DNA of 64,000 nucleotides from Platanthera guangdongensis (taxonomy: Eukaryota; Streptophyta; Magnoliopsida; Asparagales; Orchidaceae). Positions within the stretch are counted from its first letter, which is position 1. Every line of letters begins with the position of its first letter. Location: contig CM077167.1 of NCBI GenBank assembly GCA_039583875.1, positions 146,957,010-147,021,009 of the forward strand, read 5' to 3'. The notes under the pieces were generated by a model. The model was not told the origin of the DNA and did not search any database. It was given only the letters and a program-made list of their open reading frames with translations. Positions 23,005-34,815 of the stretch are shown one piece after another. The position numbers and the translations under genes are program-made.

Positions 23005-23869
23005 CTGCATGCAAAACACAATCACTGACAACGAAGAGTGCAGGAAATTTTATTTTTTTATTAGTGCTTAAAGCATGCTTTAGGAAGTACACAAATTAAA
23101 AGGAGCATATTTCAAACTTTATCCTACCATAGTTATTGAACATGTCTAAAAAGTAGGAAAATAACAATTAAACAACAGGCAATAAGAAATAATTGCTTCA
23201 TGAAAGTGAAAGTAGGCTTGAATTCTTCATCTTGTTTTGTATCATGCATTCCAATTAGGGAAAAAATCAATGTGGCCTGGTGTCTTTTGACTTATGGTCA
23301 TAAGGCATGGCTAAAGAATCTCAATCTAGTCTTCCACGACCACAAAAAAATGGCTGAAGCTAAACTATAAAATAGGGAAACATCCTTATATTTTGAAATT
23401 CGACTTCGGTAAATTAAAATCATTTATGGTAGGATTAACTTTGGGTCCTCCTAGCAACATTTAATAAGTTTGATAAAAATGCAGCTGGGAATATTAAACA
23501 AAAATAATAACTGGTCAAAGGAAAGCATTTTTCCTCATGAGCAATATGTATCAAGGAGGTGTAGACCGGAGTAACCACAAGGGCGCAACATTCTCGCAGC
23601 AAAAGATATTGAAAGGTGTGTGTGTGTGGTGGGGGTCATATGCTAGTTAAAAGTGTCAACGATTGTGTGGTAGGAATAGTTATACTAGAAATTTGACATC
23701 ATTTACAATGTGCCCGTGTCCACAACAATTCTTACAAGAATTAGCGCAATAAATTTACCCACAACAGTTCAATACTTTGTAGGCCTATGAGTGGTAGGTC
23801 GAACACATTTTAAGTATGGTGGCAGGTAACTTACAGATCTCGTGCAAGAAGAAATTCATATAAATCAAA
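23005..23869. other. Unassigned DNA inside CACTA element
   Basis: AT-rich, no open frame of note, no repeat recognised apart from a short GTGTGTGTGTGG run near 23618. It may be intron or flanking DNA captured with the NUP205 exons. Confidence 0.35.
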
Positions 23870-24310
23870 TCAATTGTTGACAATGGACTGGGAAAATTTG
23901 TGAATCAAAATTTCTTGGATCAATAATTGTTCTGTTGAGCTTGTGTAATGATATTTCAGTGGAAGACCGATCGTACTTGGATAGACGGTCCATCACAATC
24001 AAGAGATGATCATACCATGTGCTTGTGGTAATCATGTGATGAAATATAGTGATGTCATCTTAAATCTTGTTTGAAATGATTAGAGGATGGAGGATGTTGG
24101 TAGGAGAAACACTTTCATATTTTGAGTGATGACGAGTGGGCATGTGGCGATGAAATTTTGCATGGAACGGGTCATAGCACATCAATGGATAGTTAACAGT
24201 AGTCTTTGATAAGTGCAAAAGGCACTCTGAAGGACCACTTGTGGTCGTAGAATCTATCAACCAATTGGGAAGCACTAACAACCTTTGAAGTAAAACCTTT
24301 CATTGAGTAA
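23870..24310 (-). pseudogene. Decayed Ty3/gypsy integrase fragment within the CACTA element
   Basis: Read on the minus strand with several frame changes, it gives pieces typical of gypsy integrase: MQ-FIATCP, HHSKYESVSPTNILHPLI, a region matching the D-containing SMDF position, and DRLSKY. It is from a different lineage than Gypsy-1 and -2. The DNA upstream on the minus strand (24310-25000) may hold more of the same polyprotein, but I could not support it. Confidence 0.5.
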
Positions 24311-25110
24311 GGAGAACAATGGGTGTGAAGTGAGATCTAATTGGAGATTTGCCACTATGGTAAAAAAATTTGGCCTCATGCAACCGACTATATGGTGGTG
24401 ACATTGAGACAGAATAGCTGAGAGAAAACAAGAAAAGTGGCGTCAATTTTGGCGGCAAGTGAACGGCCACATTGGTAATGTTAGATTTATGATCAATGAA
24501 GAAATCAATCGAGTAACTTGGCTACCCATAAATGTTGTGCTGAGGTGAAAAACTCCTAGTCAAGGATGTAGTATAAGCTATGATGGTCAATGCAGACCAA
24601 AAATTGGCAGCCGAAGAGATAAGGGTGTTAGTGCTCGGTGTTGAGGGAAAAAATCATAAACTTAGTCTCATAAGTAGATTTGGTGTGTGCATGGTATAGG
24701 AACCTTGTTGAAATATTAAACAATGAGTTTGTCCTCCAACGTTAAAACCGTCAAGATTGGATGAGGCATACATTTCAATGGAAAATGTTCGTGGACGACA
24801 GGCGTAGTGAGGACCACAAATATGATTCGAGTATATTGTAGTGTCGTGAAAGCCTTCGCAATGTCGTTTATCTACTGGAAGATTGAACACTCCTTTAGGA
24901 GGGTGATGAAACTAATTTTGCAAATAGCTTGGAATGCCATAGCGGTATAAGTATGTGAGGTGGATAAAATCATGGACCGCATGTGCGACCTAATTTTGGT
25001 GTAGTTAATTGTAGCATGACCATGCTATTTGAAAGGTCTACGAAACTTCAACATATTATGAAAATTATAAGTAACATATTTTAAAATTTGATGAGTTCCC
25101 ATAAGAAAAC
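24311..25110. other. Unassigned, possibly more of a decayed retroelement
   Basis: No frame longer than 78 codons, and none recognisable. It sits between the decayed integrase and the TOPLESS-like exons. Confidence 0.3.
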
Positions 25111-25608
25111 CTGGTTCCATCGGCACTATAAGCCATGGTAGTACACCATTGACCAGGCGCGGTGTAATCCACTCTTGAGCCCCCATTATCATACAACCAA
25201 GCCTTTATTTTCCCATCAAGTGATGTGGAGAAGATAAACTGAATGTTTGAGATAGAAGGTTAAGTATGATTTCAGAAATTCCAATAATGTCTGCATCTAG
25301 CAACCAAGCAATAACTAAAAGATGGGCAGGAAATTACATGAATATTTTCTTTTGAATGTGGGCATATGGAGTAAACAGGTGCCTCATGACCTTCATAGGT
25401 ATATTGTACCACACCAGTAATAGCATCCCAAACCTGAAGATACATGACTATTGAGAATAGGAACATCCAACATTTTATGACTAATCACGTTGTTAGAAAA
25501 AATCATAGAAACCTTGATAGTTTTGTCATCTCCGCAAGTCACAACGCACAACTGCTTGTTAGGTTGTGAGAGAGAAATATCATTTACCCCACCACTATGA
25601 GCATCAAT
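25111..25608 (-). pseudogene. Captured three-exon fragment of a TOPLESS-related co-repressor gene
   Basis: Exon A (25608-25513, 32 codons: IDAHSGGVNDISLSQ...CGDDKTIK), exon B (25433-25338, 32 codons: VWDAITGVVQYTYEGHEAP...KENIH) and exon C (25238-25111: FIFSTSLDGKIKAWLYDNGG...MAYSADGTR). Every boundary has AG before and GT after the exon, and phases agree. The residues are those of the first WD40 propeller of TOPLESS/TOPLESS-related proteins, which repress transcription for auxin, jasmonate and other pathways. The N-terminal LisH/CTLH domain and most of the propellers are absent, so this is a fragment carried by the transposon. Confidence 0.82.
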
Positions 25609-25930
25609 CTGATAATCAAGCACATCACAATAAAAAGAAAAAGAAAAAAAACAAAGCCAAACATGAATGAAGATTAAGAACAACAATTACCCAGGTGGGG
25701 AAATAAAAGTGATAAAAAGTACCTCCATGTGTTGTAATAAATCATCACGGTCCCACACACAATCTCAGTTTCCAATAACTAGAAATCTTATCTCAAGTCA
25801 ACTTTGGCTTACTATACTCTTAAAATGTACCCCTATAAATACTACTCTATACCTCATGGTTAACATTTTATTTCCCTCCAAGTAAACAAAAGAATTTATT
25901 TACGATCTGGTGGCTACACTATGTCATAAC

Positions 25931-25998
25931 AGGTTTATGTTGGTTTTCCAACTTCCTATCGGATTGAGGTTTAGCAAGGGAAAGCTCTAATGCATTCC
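25931..25998 (-). pseudogene. Possible captured exon of an hnRNP Q/R-like RNA-binding protein
   Basis: After an acceptor TTTTGCACAG the minus strand reads NALELSLAKPQSDRKLENQ and then a GT. The phrase LE..LAKPQ.D+K is typical of the end of an RRM in plant hnRNP Q/LIF2-like proteins. The match is short, so this is tentative. Confidence 0.35.
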
Positions 25999-26459
25999 CT
26001 GTGCAAAAGAAAATGTTTGCAAATTTGTTATTACACAGTATGCAAAATCATCAGACAAACTAAACCATAAATGTCATCTACAAAAAAACCATTTCTCGAG
26101 GCAGTAACTAATTTGAGGAGGTAACGAACACACAAGAGACATTCACCGGGCATTCTTAAACTTATATGAATAGTAGCATAATTAAAGCCACCATGCACCG
26201 AGAGGTAAATGTGAAGCTTGATATTTCATAGCTCAAAGGCAAGCAAAACCCATTTGAGTGGTTCATTTGATGTGAAAAATTCTCTTCAATAAACAAGTAA
26301 TGTGGATGGAACAAGAACACGTTCCCAAAATATATCTCAAAACATCATGGAAATAAATATAAGTTCACCAAAATCTATCTCAAAACATCGAGTTGATATG
26401 ATTTTTTTCCATATTAGTAGATCAACACTAAAGCTTTTAATTTGGGTAGTGCATCATCC
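25999..26459. other. Unassigned DNA inside CACTA element
   Basis: AT-rich, with short open frames on the plus strand (26302-26553, 83 codons) that I do not recognise and regard as chance. It lies between the possible captured exon and the 3' end of the TNPA-like gene. Confidence 0.35.
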
Positions 26460-28129
26460 GTTGAAATTCTGCATCTTCTTGAGCGCTATTTTCATCACCA
26501 ACCTAAAAAAATATATACATTATGGATATGTTAAAATGTTAATAATTGAGTAATAAACAATACTACTTACTTGACCAGTGCTAGAAGGCATCGAAGGATT
26601 CACCCGACTTCTAGAAGTGGTTGTTGTTGGTGTCAATGGGCAGCTAACAAGCTCCAAATGAGCTCGCAACTCTTGTTGTAGGCATGCCATCTTTTCTTCC
26701 ATTTGTGCCTCCACTTGTGCCTTCATTTCGGCAATTTGAATATCAAACTGTGATTGCATTTCTTCTCGAAGTTGAGTACGGATTGACTCAACTGCTTCTT
26801 GACTAGGTTGTAAATTAATATCTTTTTTTCTCATTAAGCCCCATGTACGCAAACGTCCATGTCCATCCTCTCCCATTACCCGAGAGAAGCAAGAATCTCT
26901 ATATTCTACGGTGCGCTCCTCCTCAGGAACATTTTCAAGCAGAGTGTTCATATCTTCCTATGATATGAAGATATAAAAATAAGAAATGTTGTCAATATTA
27001 TATGTATTATTTTGAAATTAGCTATGGGTGAAAGAAATCAAAACATACAATGGCCTCCTGAGCTTCAAAATCAATTCTACCCTTCTTATCTGTCCGTGTT
27101 CTTATAAAAACATTAATTCTATCTACCTGATTGTTACCTTGTTTCTCCATCTAAAACAACAACAAAAAATAAATTGTCATTGCATATATGTATTATATAA
27201 AGATGTTGGATGTTTTACCTCCGATCGAACAGAGCGAAATGAGGACCTCCCCATTTTATGGTATCCTCCAAGATGTTCACGGTTGATTGAGTTTTGCTTT
27301 GATACAACTTTAACAGCTTCTTGCCCCCAATATTGAACAAGAGTTCTCCATTGCCCGGCAATAACTTGATTTGGGACAATGGCAAGACGCTCCTCATCGG
27401 TTGTATATATATCATAATTATCACGCTTAACATGATATTTCCATTCCCTCCACCGCAATCCAACTGAATGCAAGCATCTACCTTGATAATTTAGAGGGAC
27501 ATCTGTATTCTCCTACAATTATTCAATGAAATAAAATTGAGTTTATTTTAAGAGTGGTGTTCATTAATGTAACAAAAGAATAAAGTACAATACATGCACC
27601 TCTCTCCATATCGCATCAAGCATGTCATTGGGTATATCCGTCCATCGTGGATATGTGAGTGGTAGTTTAAACCCATTTCTAGCTAGAACCCCAAGTTGGC
27701 TAACAAATGGTTGCTCGCACTTACCGGTAGGGTACCCATATCTATCAAAATCAACATGAAATCGCTCACCTGTCCCCCACGTTGGGATGCCTTGAGCAGG
27801 GCCTCGACCTCTCTTTTTATTAATACTTTCACGATTGTTTGAAAGATCTGCATTAAAAATGTCAATAACTTATATATGTTGTTATAGTGCACAAGCAAAA
27901 AAATTGTGATTCCAAATACCTGCATTGTCTAGTGAATGTGACGTGTCAATGGGTTGGGAGATTGGTGTAGCATGTGCAATAGCTTTGGAAACTGAATGTA
28001 GAGTGGTGATGGGTTGAGATATTGGTGAAGGATTAATATTAGGTTGGGAGATTGAATGCGCGGCGACGGATTGAGAGAGTTGCAACTTTTCAGTCATAGT
28101 TTGTCCTCGTGTTTTTTTCTTCCCCATGC
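26460..28129 (-). CDS. TNPA-like gene (plant transposase, En/Spm/PTTA type), multi-exon
   Basis: Exons on the minus strand, approximate: 28129-27920 (Ser/Gln-rich, starts MGKKKTRGQTMTEKLQ), 27848-27602 (RGRGPAQGIPTWGTG, FHVDFDRYGYPTGKCEQPF, LTYPRWTDIPNDML), 27512-27219 (CLHSVGLRWREWKYHVKRD, QVIAGQWRTLVQYWG), 27150-27049 (NVFIRTRTDKKGRIDFEAQ) and 26956-26574 (EERTVEYRDSCFSRVMG, then coiled-coil-like EAVESIRTQLREEMQSQFDIQ). This is the family called Transposase_24/PTTA, whose En/Spm relative TNPA binds the sub-terminal repeats and helps excision. The first exon is present in four tandem copies. Exon ends are inferred from AG/GT boundaries. The reading frame looks open. Confidence 0.75.
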
Positions 28130-29065
28130 CTGCAAGAAGATCATATAACAAACTATATTGGTGAATCAAATGTAATTTAAAATGACCAAATATAGTAATT
28201 TGTCAAGCAAAAAAATTATGATTCCAAATACCTGCATTGTCTAGTGAATGTGACGTGTCAATGGGTTGGGAGTTTGGTGTAGCATGTGCAGTAGCTTGGG
28301 AAACTGAATGTAGAGTGGTGATGGGTTGAGATATTGGTGAAGGATTAATATTAGGTTGGGAGATTGAATGCGCGGCGACGGATTGAGAGAGTTGCAACTT
28401 TTCAGTCATAGTTTGTCCTCGTGTTTTTTTCTTCCCCATGCCTGTAAGAAGATCATATAACAAACTATATTGGTGAATCAAATGTAATTTAAAATGACCA
28501 AATATAGTAATTTGTCAAGCAAAAAAATTATGATTCCAAATACCTGCATTGTCTAGTGAATGTGATGTGTCAATGGGTTGGGAGTTTGGTGTAGCATGTG
28601 CAGTAGCTTGGGAAACTGAATGTAGAGTGGTGATGGGTTGAGATATTGGTGAAGGATTAATATTAGGTTGGGAGATTGAATGCGCGGCGACGGATTGAGA
28701 GAGTTGCAACTTTTCAGTCATAGTTTGTCCTCGTGTTTTTTTCTTCCCCATGCCTGCAAGAAGATCATATAACAAACTATATTGGTGAATCAAATGTAAT
28801 TTAAAATGACCAAATATAGTAATTTGTCAAGCAAAAAAATTATGATTCCAAATACCTGCATTGTCTAGTGAATGTGATGTGTCAATGGGTTGGGAGTTTG
28901 GTGTAGCATGTGCAGTAGCTTGGGAAACTGAATGTAGAGTGGTGATGGGTTGAGATATTGGTGAAGGATTAATATTAGGTTGGGAGATTGAATGCGCGGC
29001 GACGGATTGAGAGAGTTGCAACTTTTCAGTCATAGTTTGTCCTCGTGTTTTTTTCTTCCCCATGC
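27920..29065 (-). repeat. Four tandem copies of a 312-bp unit, each with one 70-codon exon
   Basis: Exon copies lie at 28129-27920, 28441-28232, 28753-28544 and 29065-28856, exactly 312 bp apart. Each is preceded by an AG acceptor and followed by GCAG|GTATTTGG. Each exon is 210 bp, so all four could be spliced together in frame. Copies two to four are almost identical; copy one differs at several positions (AIAHATPIS versus ATAHATPNS). The unit reads MGKKKTRGQTMTEKLQLS and then repeated SQPI motifs. Confidence 0.88.
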
Positions 29066-29197
29066 CTGCAAGAAGATCATATAACAAACAATATTAATTC
29101 AAAACACATCACAACTACATTATAAATCAAAATATATTAATTTAAAAAGACAAAATATTGCAATTTGGCAAGCACAAAATTATGATAACATACAATA

Positions 29198-32100
29198 TTA
29201 CTCTTCATTAGTTATTTCATCGTCGACATCTAAAGGAATATCATCAACAACATCACCATCAACTCCTTCCCTAACCCAATTAGTATCATCATCACGTACA
29301 CATATTGTTTCATCCAAATGTTGTTGATTGAGTGGTTCAACTTGAGGTTCAACATCAAATGATTCCCGAGCTGTCAACTTCATAACGACTTCCCAATCTG
29401 GATCTAGAGGATCTTTGACGTAACAAACCTGCTCTGCTTGAGTGGCTAATATAAAAGGCTCATCTATCATTTTATTTTGTCTATACAACAAATGATTGAA
29501 GTTCACAAGAGTGAAACTAAATTCATCCAGTTTTTTTCCAACTTGAGGGTCAACCCAATCACACTTAAACAGGATGAATTTAAAATCATTACCATAGTGA
29601 ATCTCAAAAATGTCCCTTAACCTTCCATAGTAGGTGACACCCCCTACACGTGGATTCTTATCTTTGGAGCTAGCATAACTAGTTGTACTTGCTTTGAGCA
29701 GCACACCACTATTTTGGGTAGTTCTTTTTTGATCTTTGTACTTTGTGCGATAACGAAATCCATTAATAAAATATCCATCATATCTCCATGCCCAATTATC
29801 TGGACCTTCACTGAGACGCTTAACTTCTTCGGATAGATTGTTATCAATACATCTAACCTGTAGAGATAATCAAACCATTGATGAAATTAATGAAATGATT
29901 CATTAAAAAGTTGATCTTCATTACTATATTGAAGAACTTACATAATGTTTAAACCATAGATGAAAGGATTCATTATGAGCTTTATCAATTTGATGTTCGG
30001 ACATACGAGGGATTGTATTTTTGAGTTCTTCGATGTTTTTCCTATATAAAAACACATTTCGATATTGTAAAAAAGAAACACCAAATTAAACTGATGGGAG
30101 AAAATATGACAACTCACGTTAGAAAAGGTGTGATTGCATCTATGTTGAAAAGAACATGACGATGCATTTGTATCCAAGAAATCTCATCAAGTTCTATCTT
30201 TTTCCCCTTTTTAAACGGGCGACCAATGTCATGTCCTCCATCATAATTTCTATTTTGTCGATTATATTTTGTTTCAATGCCAACAAGATATCGTTCGCAA
30301 AAGTTCATGCATTCCTCCATTAGATATCCTTTCGCAATAGAACCTTCCGGATGAGCACGATTACGAACATATCTCTTCAAGGTAAGTAGATACCTAATTT
30401 CAATATATATAATAAGTTAATACCAACAATATTATATAAATAAATATATAAACTCAAATATATGAAATGTTCATTACCTTTCAATAGGATACATCCATCG
30501 AAATTGCACCGGACCACCAACATAGGCCTCTTCAGCTAAATGTATTGTTAGATGCTCCATAATATCAAAAAAAGAAGGTGGAAATATCTTTTCAAGATGA
30601 CACAGTGTTAGAACTATGCGTTCTTGCATAATCTTCAAGTCCACATGCTTAATAGTCTTTGAGCACAATTGTCTATAGAAATTAGATAACTCGATAACAA
30701 CTTTCACAACATCTGGTGGCAATACTTTCCTTATAGCTATTGGAAGGAATTGTTGCATAAGAATGTGCATATCATGACTTTTAAGACCCCAAATATTTCT
30801 CTCTTTCAAATGTACACATCGAGAAATATTAGATGCATAACCATCCGGCACTTTGATATTTTTTAACACTTGTAGAAAAACATCTTGATGAACTTTGTTC
30901 ATTGAAAAACGGGCTGGAGATAAGAAGGCCTTACCGGATGCAAGTTGTTGTGGGTGCAATTTTGTTCGAATACCCATTTCTTTTAAATCTCGTCTTGCTT
31001 TTAAGCCATCTTTTGTTTTTCCTATAATACCCAATATTGTATAAAGCAAATTTTCACCCATATTCTTCTCTTGGTGCATTACATCAATGAAATGACGTGT
31101 TTGAAAATACTCCCAATATGGCAATTCAAAGAATATGTTTTTTTTCTTCCAACCATGTTTCTGACCAACATTCTTAACCCTACAATTATCTTCCCTCTTC
31201 CTCTTTTTAAGATCATCTTTCTTGTATTCAGTAAGTACATCATTCAGTTGTGTTGTGATAGTACTTCCCTTTAACATTAGAGGTTTAGCTTCAAATTCAC
31301 GACATCCATTAAAAGCTGCCTTATCTCTTCGAAACCTGTGCCCACTGGGTAACCATCGACGATGCCCCAAATAGCAAAATTTTCTACAATTTTTTAGCCA
31401 CTGTGATTTAGTTTGCAAATTACAATTTGCACAAGCATACTGGCCTTTTGTACTCCATCCTGATAAATTTGCATATGCTGGGTAGTCATTAATTGTCCAA
31501 AATAATGCGGCACATAGAGTGAACATCTGATTTTTTGATGCATCATATGTAGCCACGCCATCATTCCATAATTCTTTTAACTCTTCAATCAATGGTTGAA
31601 GGTAAACATCAATTTTATTGCCAGGCCCCTTCGGTCCATCAATTAGTACAGTAAGAAAGAGAAAAGATTGCGTCATGCACATCCATGGCGGCAAATTATA
31701 AGGAATTAAAACAACTGGCCACGTGCTATGAGCAATGGACATGGTTCTATATGGATTAAACCCATCAGAGGCCAAACCAAGTCTAATATTGCGACACTCT
31801 GCAGCAAATTGAGGATAATCTTTATCAAACTTTTTCCAAGTTAGAGAGTCAGCTGGGTGCCTCATATTATCATCTTTAGTACGTTCCTCTGCATGCCATC
31901 GCATATAACTTGCAGTTTTTGATGACATGAATAATCTTTTCAATCGCGGTGTCAAAGGAAAATATCTTACTTGTTTTGCTGGAATTTTTGAAATTGTATT
32001 TTGCATGTTATTTCCATTGTCATTTAGTTGTTTGTATCGTGACTCGCCGCAAATCTCACAATTTTCAAGTGAAATATCATTTCCTTTAAAAATCATGCAA

Positions 32101-32762
32101 TTATTGGGGCATGCATCCCAAGTCTCGTAAGAAAATCCCAAATCTTTTGTAATCTTTTGAGATTCATAATAAGACTTGGGTATTTTTATGTCCGAAAAAG
32201 CATCAATAAGGCACTCCAATAGCCATGTGAACGAGATATCTGTCCATCCATGCATGACTTTACCTTGCAGTAATCTAACTATGAAAGACAAGGATGTATA
32301 CTTGACACAATTAGGGTACAATGGACACTCTGCATCTTCAACAAGTTTTATAAATTTGGCATCTTCTTCGCTAGGACCATCTACTCTTGGACTGGTTAAT
32401 GATGGTGGATTCTCATACAAACTAGCACCAATAGGTGGAATTCCAATTGCTTCATGTATCATCTCCATCATATCATCTCTAGAATCAGAACGTTGTTCAT
32501 TCCCACTGTAAGATGTAGAAGAATATGATTCCCCGTGAAGGGTCCATATCTTATACTTGGATAAAAATCCATTTATAATTATATGTTCACGAGCAATGAC
32601 CCTCTCCACCAAATAAGTATTACAACATTTTTTGCAAGGACAATAAATCCGAGTCTCAAAACTATATGTTTTATTTTGATATGCATATTCTAGAAACTTG
32701 TCAACACCATGGATGTATTCAGATGAAGCTCTATTTTGCAAATCAATCCAACTTTTATCCAT
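29198..32762 (-). CDS. TNP2-like CACTA transposase, multi-exon
   Basis: The first exon is a 762-codon open frame (32762-30474). Residues 1-75 (MDKSWIDLQNRASSEYIHGV, then CPCKKCCN) are the transposase-associated domain. About residues 320-510 are the TNP2 (Transposase_21) domain, with DGFNPYRTMSIAHSTWPVVL and GWSTKGQYACANC. The end (MEHLTIHLAEEAYVGGPVQF) begins DUF4218. Further exons: about 30380-30118 (NRAHPEGSIAKGYLMEECMN), about 30042-29940 (MSEHQIDKAHNESFHLWFK) and about 29858-29198 (NWAWRYDGYFINGFRY, KCDWVDPQVGKK, the DUF4216 type), ending in an acidic tail. TNP2 is the catalytic transposase that cuts CACTA ends. No internal stop is visible, so the gene may still be functional. Exon ends are inferred from splice consensus. 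Confidence 0.88.
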
Positions 32763-32969
32763 ATTTAATGACAGAGAAATCTACATAAATTAAAAAAAAA
32801 GGGTTATACAAATAGAGGTCGGACAATGAAAATATATTAGTTTGAGTTTAAATAATCTTTGACAAATAAAAACAAACACACACATACACACATACAAAAT
32901 CAAAAACACAAACACATACACAATAAAACACACGCACACACACGCGCAATACTCATTTTTCTAGTAGTG
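32763..32969 (-). other. Upstream region of TNP2 ending in an internal CACTA terminus
   Basis: A short CA-rich stretch (about 32868-32945) is followed by TTTTTCTAGTAGTG at 32956-32969, an inverted copy of the CACTA end. It resembles the true end at 35574-35586, including ATACTCA just before it. The bases after it (CAA) do not match the outer target duplication TGC, so it is not the active end of the 21113-35586 unit. Confidence 0.7.
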
Positions 32970-33940
32970 CAACCATCTAAATGTTTTGGTTAAGTGCAGT
33001 CTGCATGCCCAAATAGATGGCTGATCTCGGAAGGAAGTGGCAACCGAAATCGCCTCCTATTATTTGCACTTTTCACTAGCCGGAGGGGGAAAGTTAATGA
33101 ATGAATGGATTCTTGATCTCCATGGACAAATCAAATAAAAATTGTAGAGTGGACAAACGGATTCACTAACTTTGACACTAAAGTCGTTTTGATTTCTTTG
33201 GGGATGGACGGGTACCTTTCTAGGGCTTGTTAGTTGTTACTAATATTTAGAAACTTTTTCCAAAGGAATGAAGAACTCAAGAGTCCATGAGTTCCTGGAT
33301 GATTCCCTTGCTACCTTTTCATGTATTATGATAGAAGCCCCCAAGGTGTAATGTGAAACTCCAAGTCAACCTCATTGGATCCTAATCCTACATCAAACCA
33401 ATCAAGATCAATGTAAGATGGATGCAAACTTACGAAGATGAAAGAAAATATCCATGAATCTATGAATTTGTTGTTTGAAAATTGTGTTGCACAAAGTTCT
33501 GATATACAATTAACCTCGTATGTAATAATCTTAATAAACATGTAGCAGAACAGAAAGGAAGAGAAAAGATCATCGCAATTGAGAAGCTCTAATTGTCTGA
33601 AGGACAAACAAACCTCAACAATTCGTTTGCGCAGAAAATTTGAAGTAACTTCCTTAAAAACAGTATGGCAATGGCATGAACATCAGTGCAGGCAGGCAAG
33701 GATGTTGATGATATAATGATGTGAGATGCAACAACATGAATCCGCAAACCGAAGACTATACTGTCACCTTAATGAGAAAGCACGGTCGTCGTCGATCTGC
33801 TGCTATGTTGTTCCCTTCGATTCAGCTGCAGTGCCGTTGGAGGAGTCCTTTCGCCTCCCAAAGGGGTTTTTTGAAAACTTTTGTAGGAGTGAAGGTGACA
33901 AAAATCATGTAACAGAAAAACAAATGTGTGGACAAACATA
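32970..33940. other. Unassigned DNA in right part of CACTA element
   Basis: No recognisable gene. A plus-strand stretch near 33775-33915 reads protein-like (CCYVVPFDSAAVPLEESFR, then LPKGFFENF) and might be a captured exon, but I cannot name it. The rest is AT-rich. Confidence 0.35.
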
Positions 33941-33967
33941 AACACACACACATACACATATAAACAA

Positions 33968-34014
<47 letters not shown>

Positions 34015-34154
34015 ATCAATAACACACACACACATACACAATCAATAACACACACACACACACATACACAATCAAAAAACACACACACACACACATACAC
34101 AATCAAAAAACACACACAAACACAAATAAAAAAATCACATATACACGCATACAC

Positions 34155-34196
<42 letters not shown>

Positions 34197-34502
34197 ACAC
34201 ACATACACATACACAATCAAAAAACACACAATAAAAAAAACACACACATACACATATACACACATACACACATACACACATACAAAATAAAAACACACAC
34301 ATACACAAATACACAAACAAAAAAACACACACAAACATACACATACACAAAAAAACACAAACATACACACATACAAAATCAAAAACACACACACATACAC
34401 AGATACACAATCAAAAAACACACACATACACGTACACGTACACAAACAAAAAAACACACACACATACATGTACATATAAACAATCAAACACACCCACACC
34501 CG

Positions 34503-34534
<32 letters not shown>

Positions 34535-34636
34535 CACACACACACAATCAAAAAAAAACACACACACACACATACACAATCAAAAAACCCCCACACACAT
34601 ACACAAAAAAAAATAACATGTACACGCATACACAAT

Positions 34637-34676
<40 letters not shown>

Positions 34677-34815
34677 TACACACACACATACACATACACA
34701 ATCAAAAAACACACAATAAAAAAACACACACATACACACATACAAAATAAAAACACACATACACAAATACACAATCAAAAAAACACACACAAACATACAC
34801 ATACACGAACAAAAA
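33941..34815. repeat. Long degenerate (CA)n microsatellite
   Basis: About 870 bp of ACACAC and ACATACAC tracts broken every 20-60 bp by AATCAAAAA-like words. The minus-strand frames full of Cys and Val across it are artefacts of (TG)n. A smaller patch of the same type lies at 32868-32945, next to the internal CACTA terminus. Confidence 0.95.

Noticed and set aside
24060..24890. Minus-strand frames of 73 and 78 codons as new genes
   Set aside because: They overlap a decayed gypsy integrase or have no protein-like features.
22015..25998. Annotating NUP205, CSI and TOPLESS as functional host genes
   Set aside because: Only a few internal exons of each are present, all inside the CACTA ends with a clean TGC target duplication.
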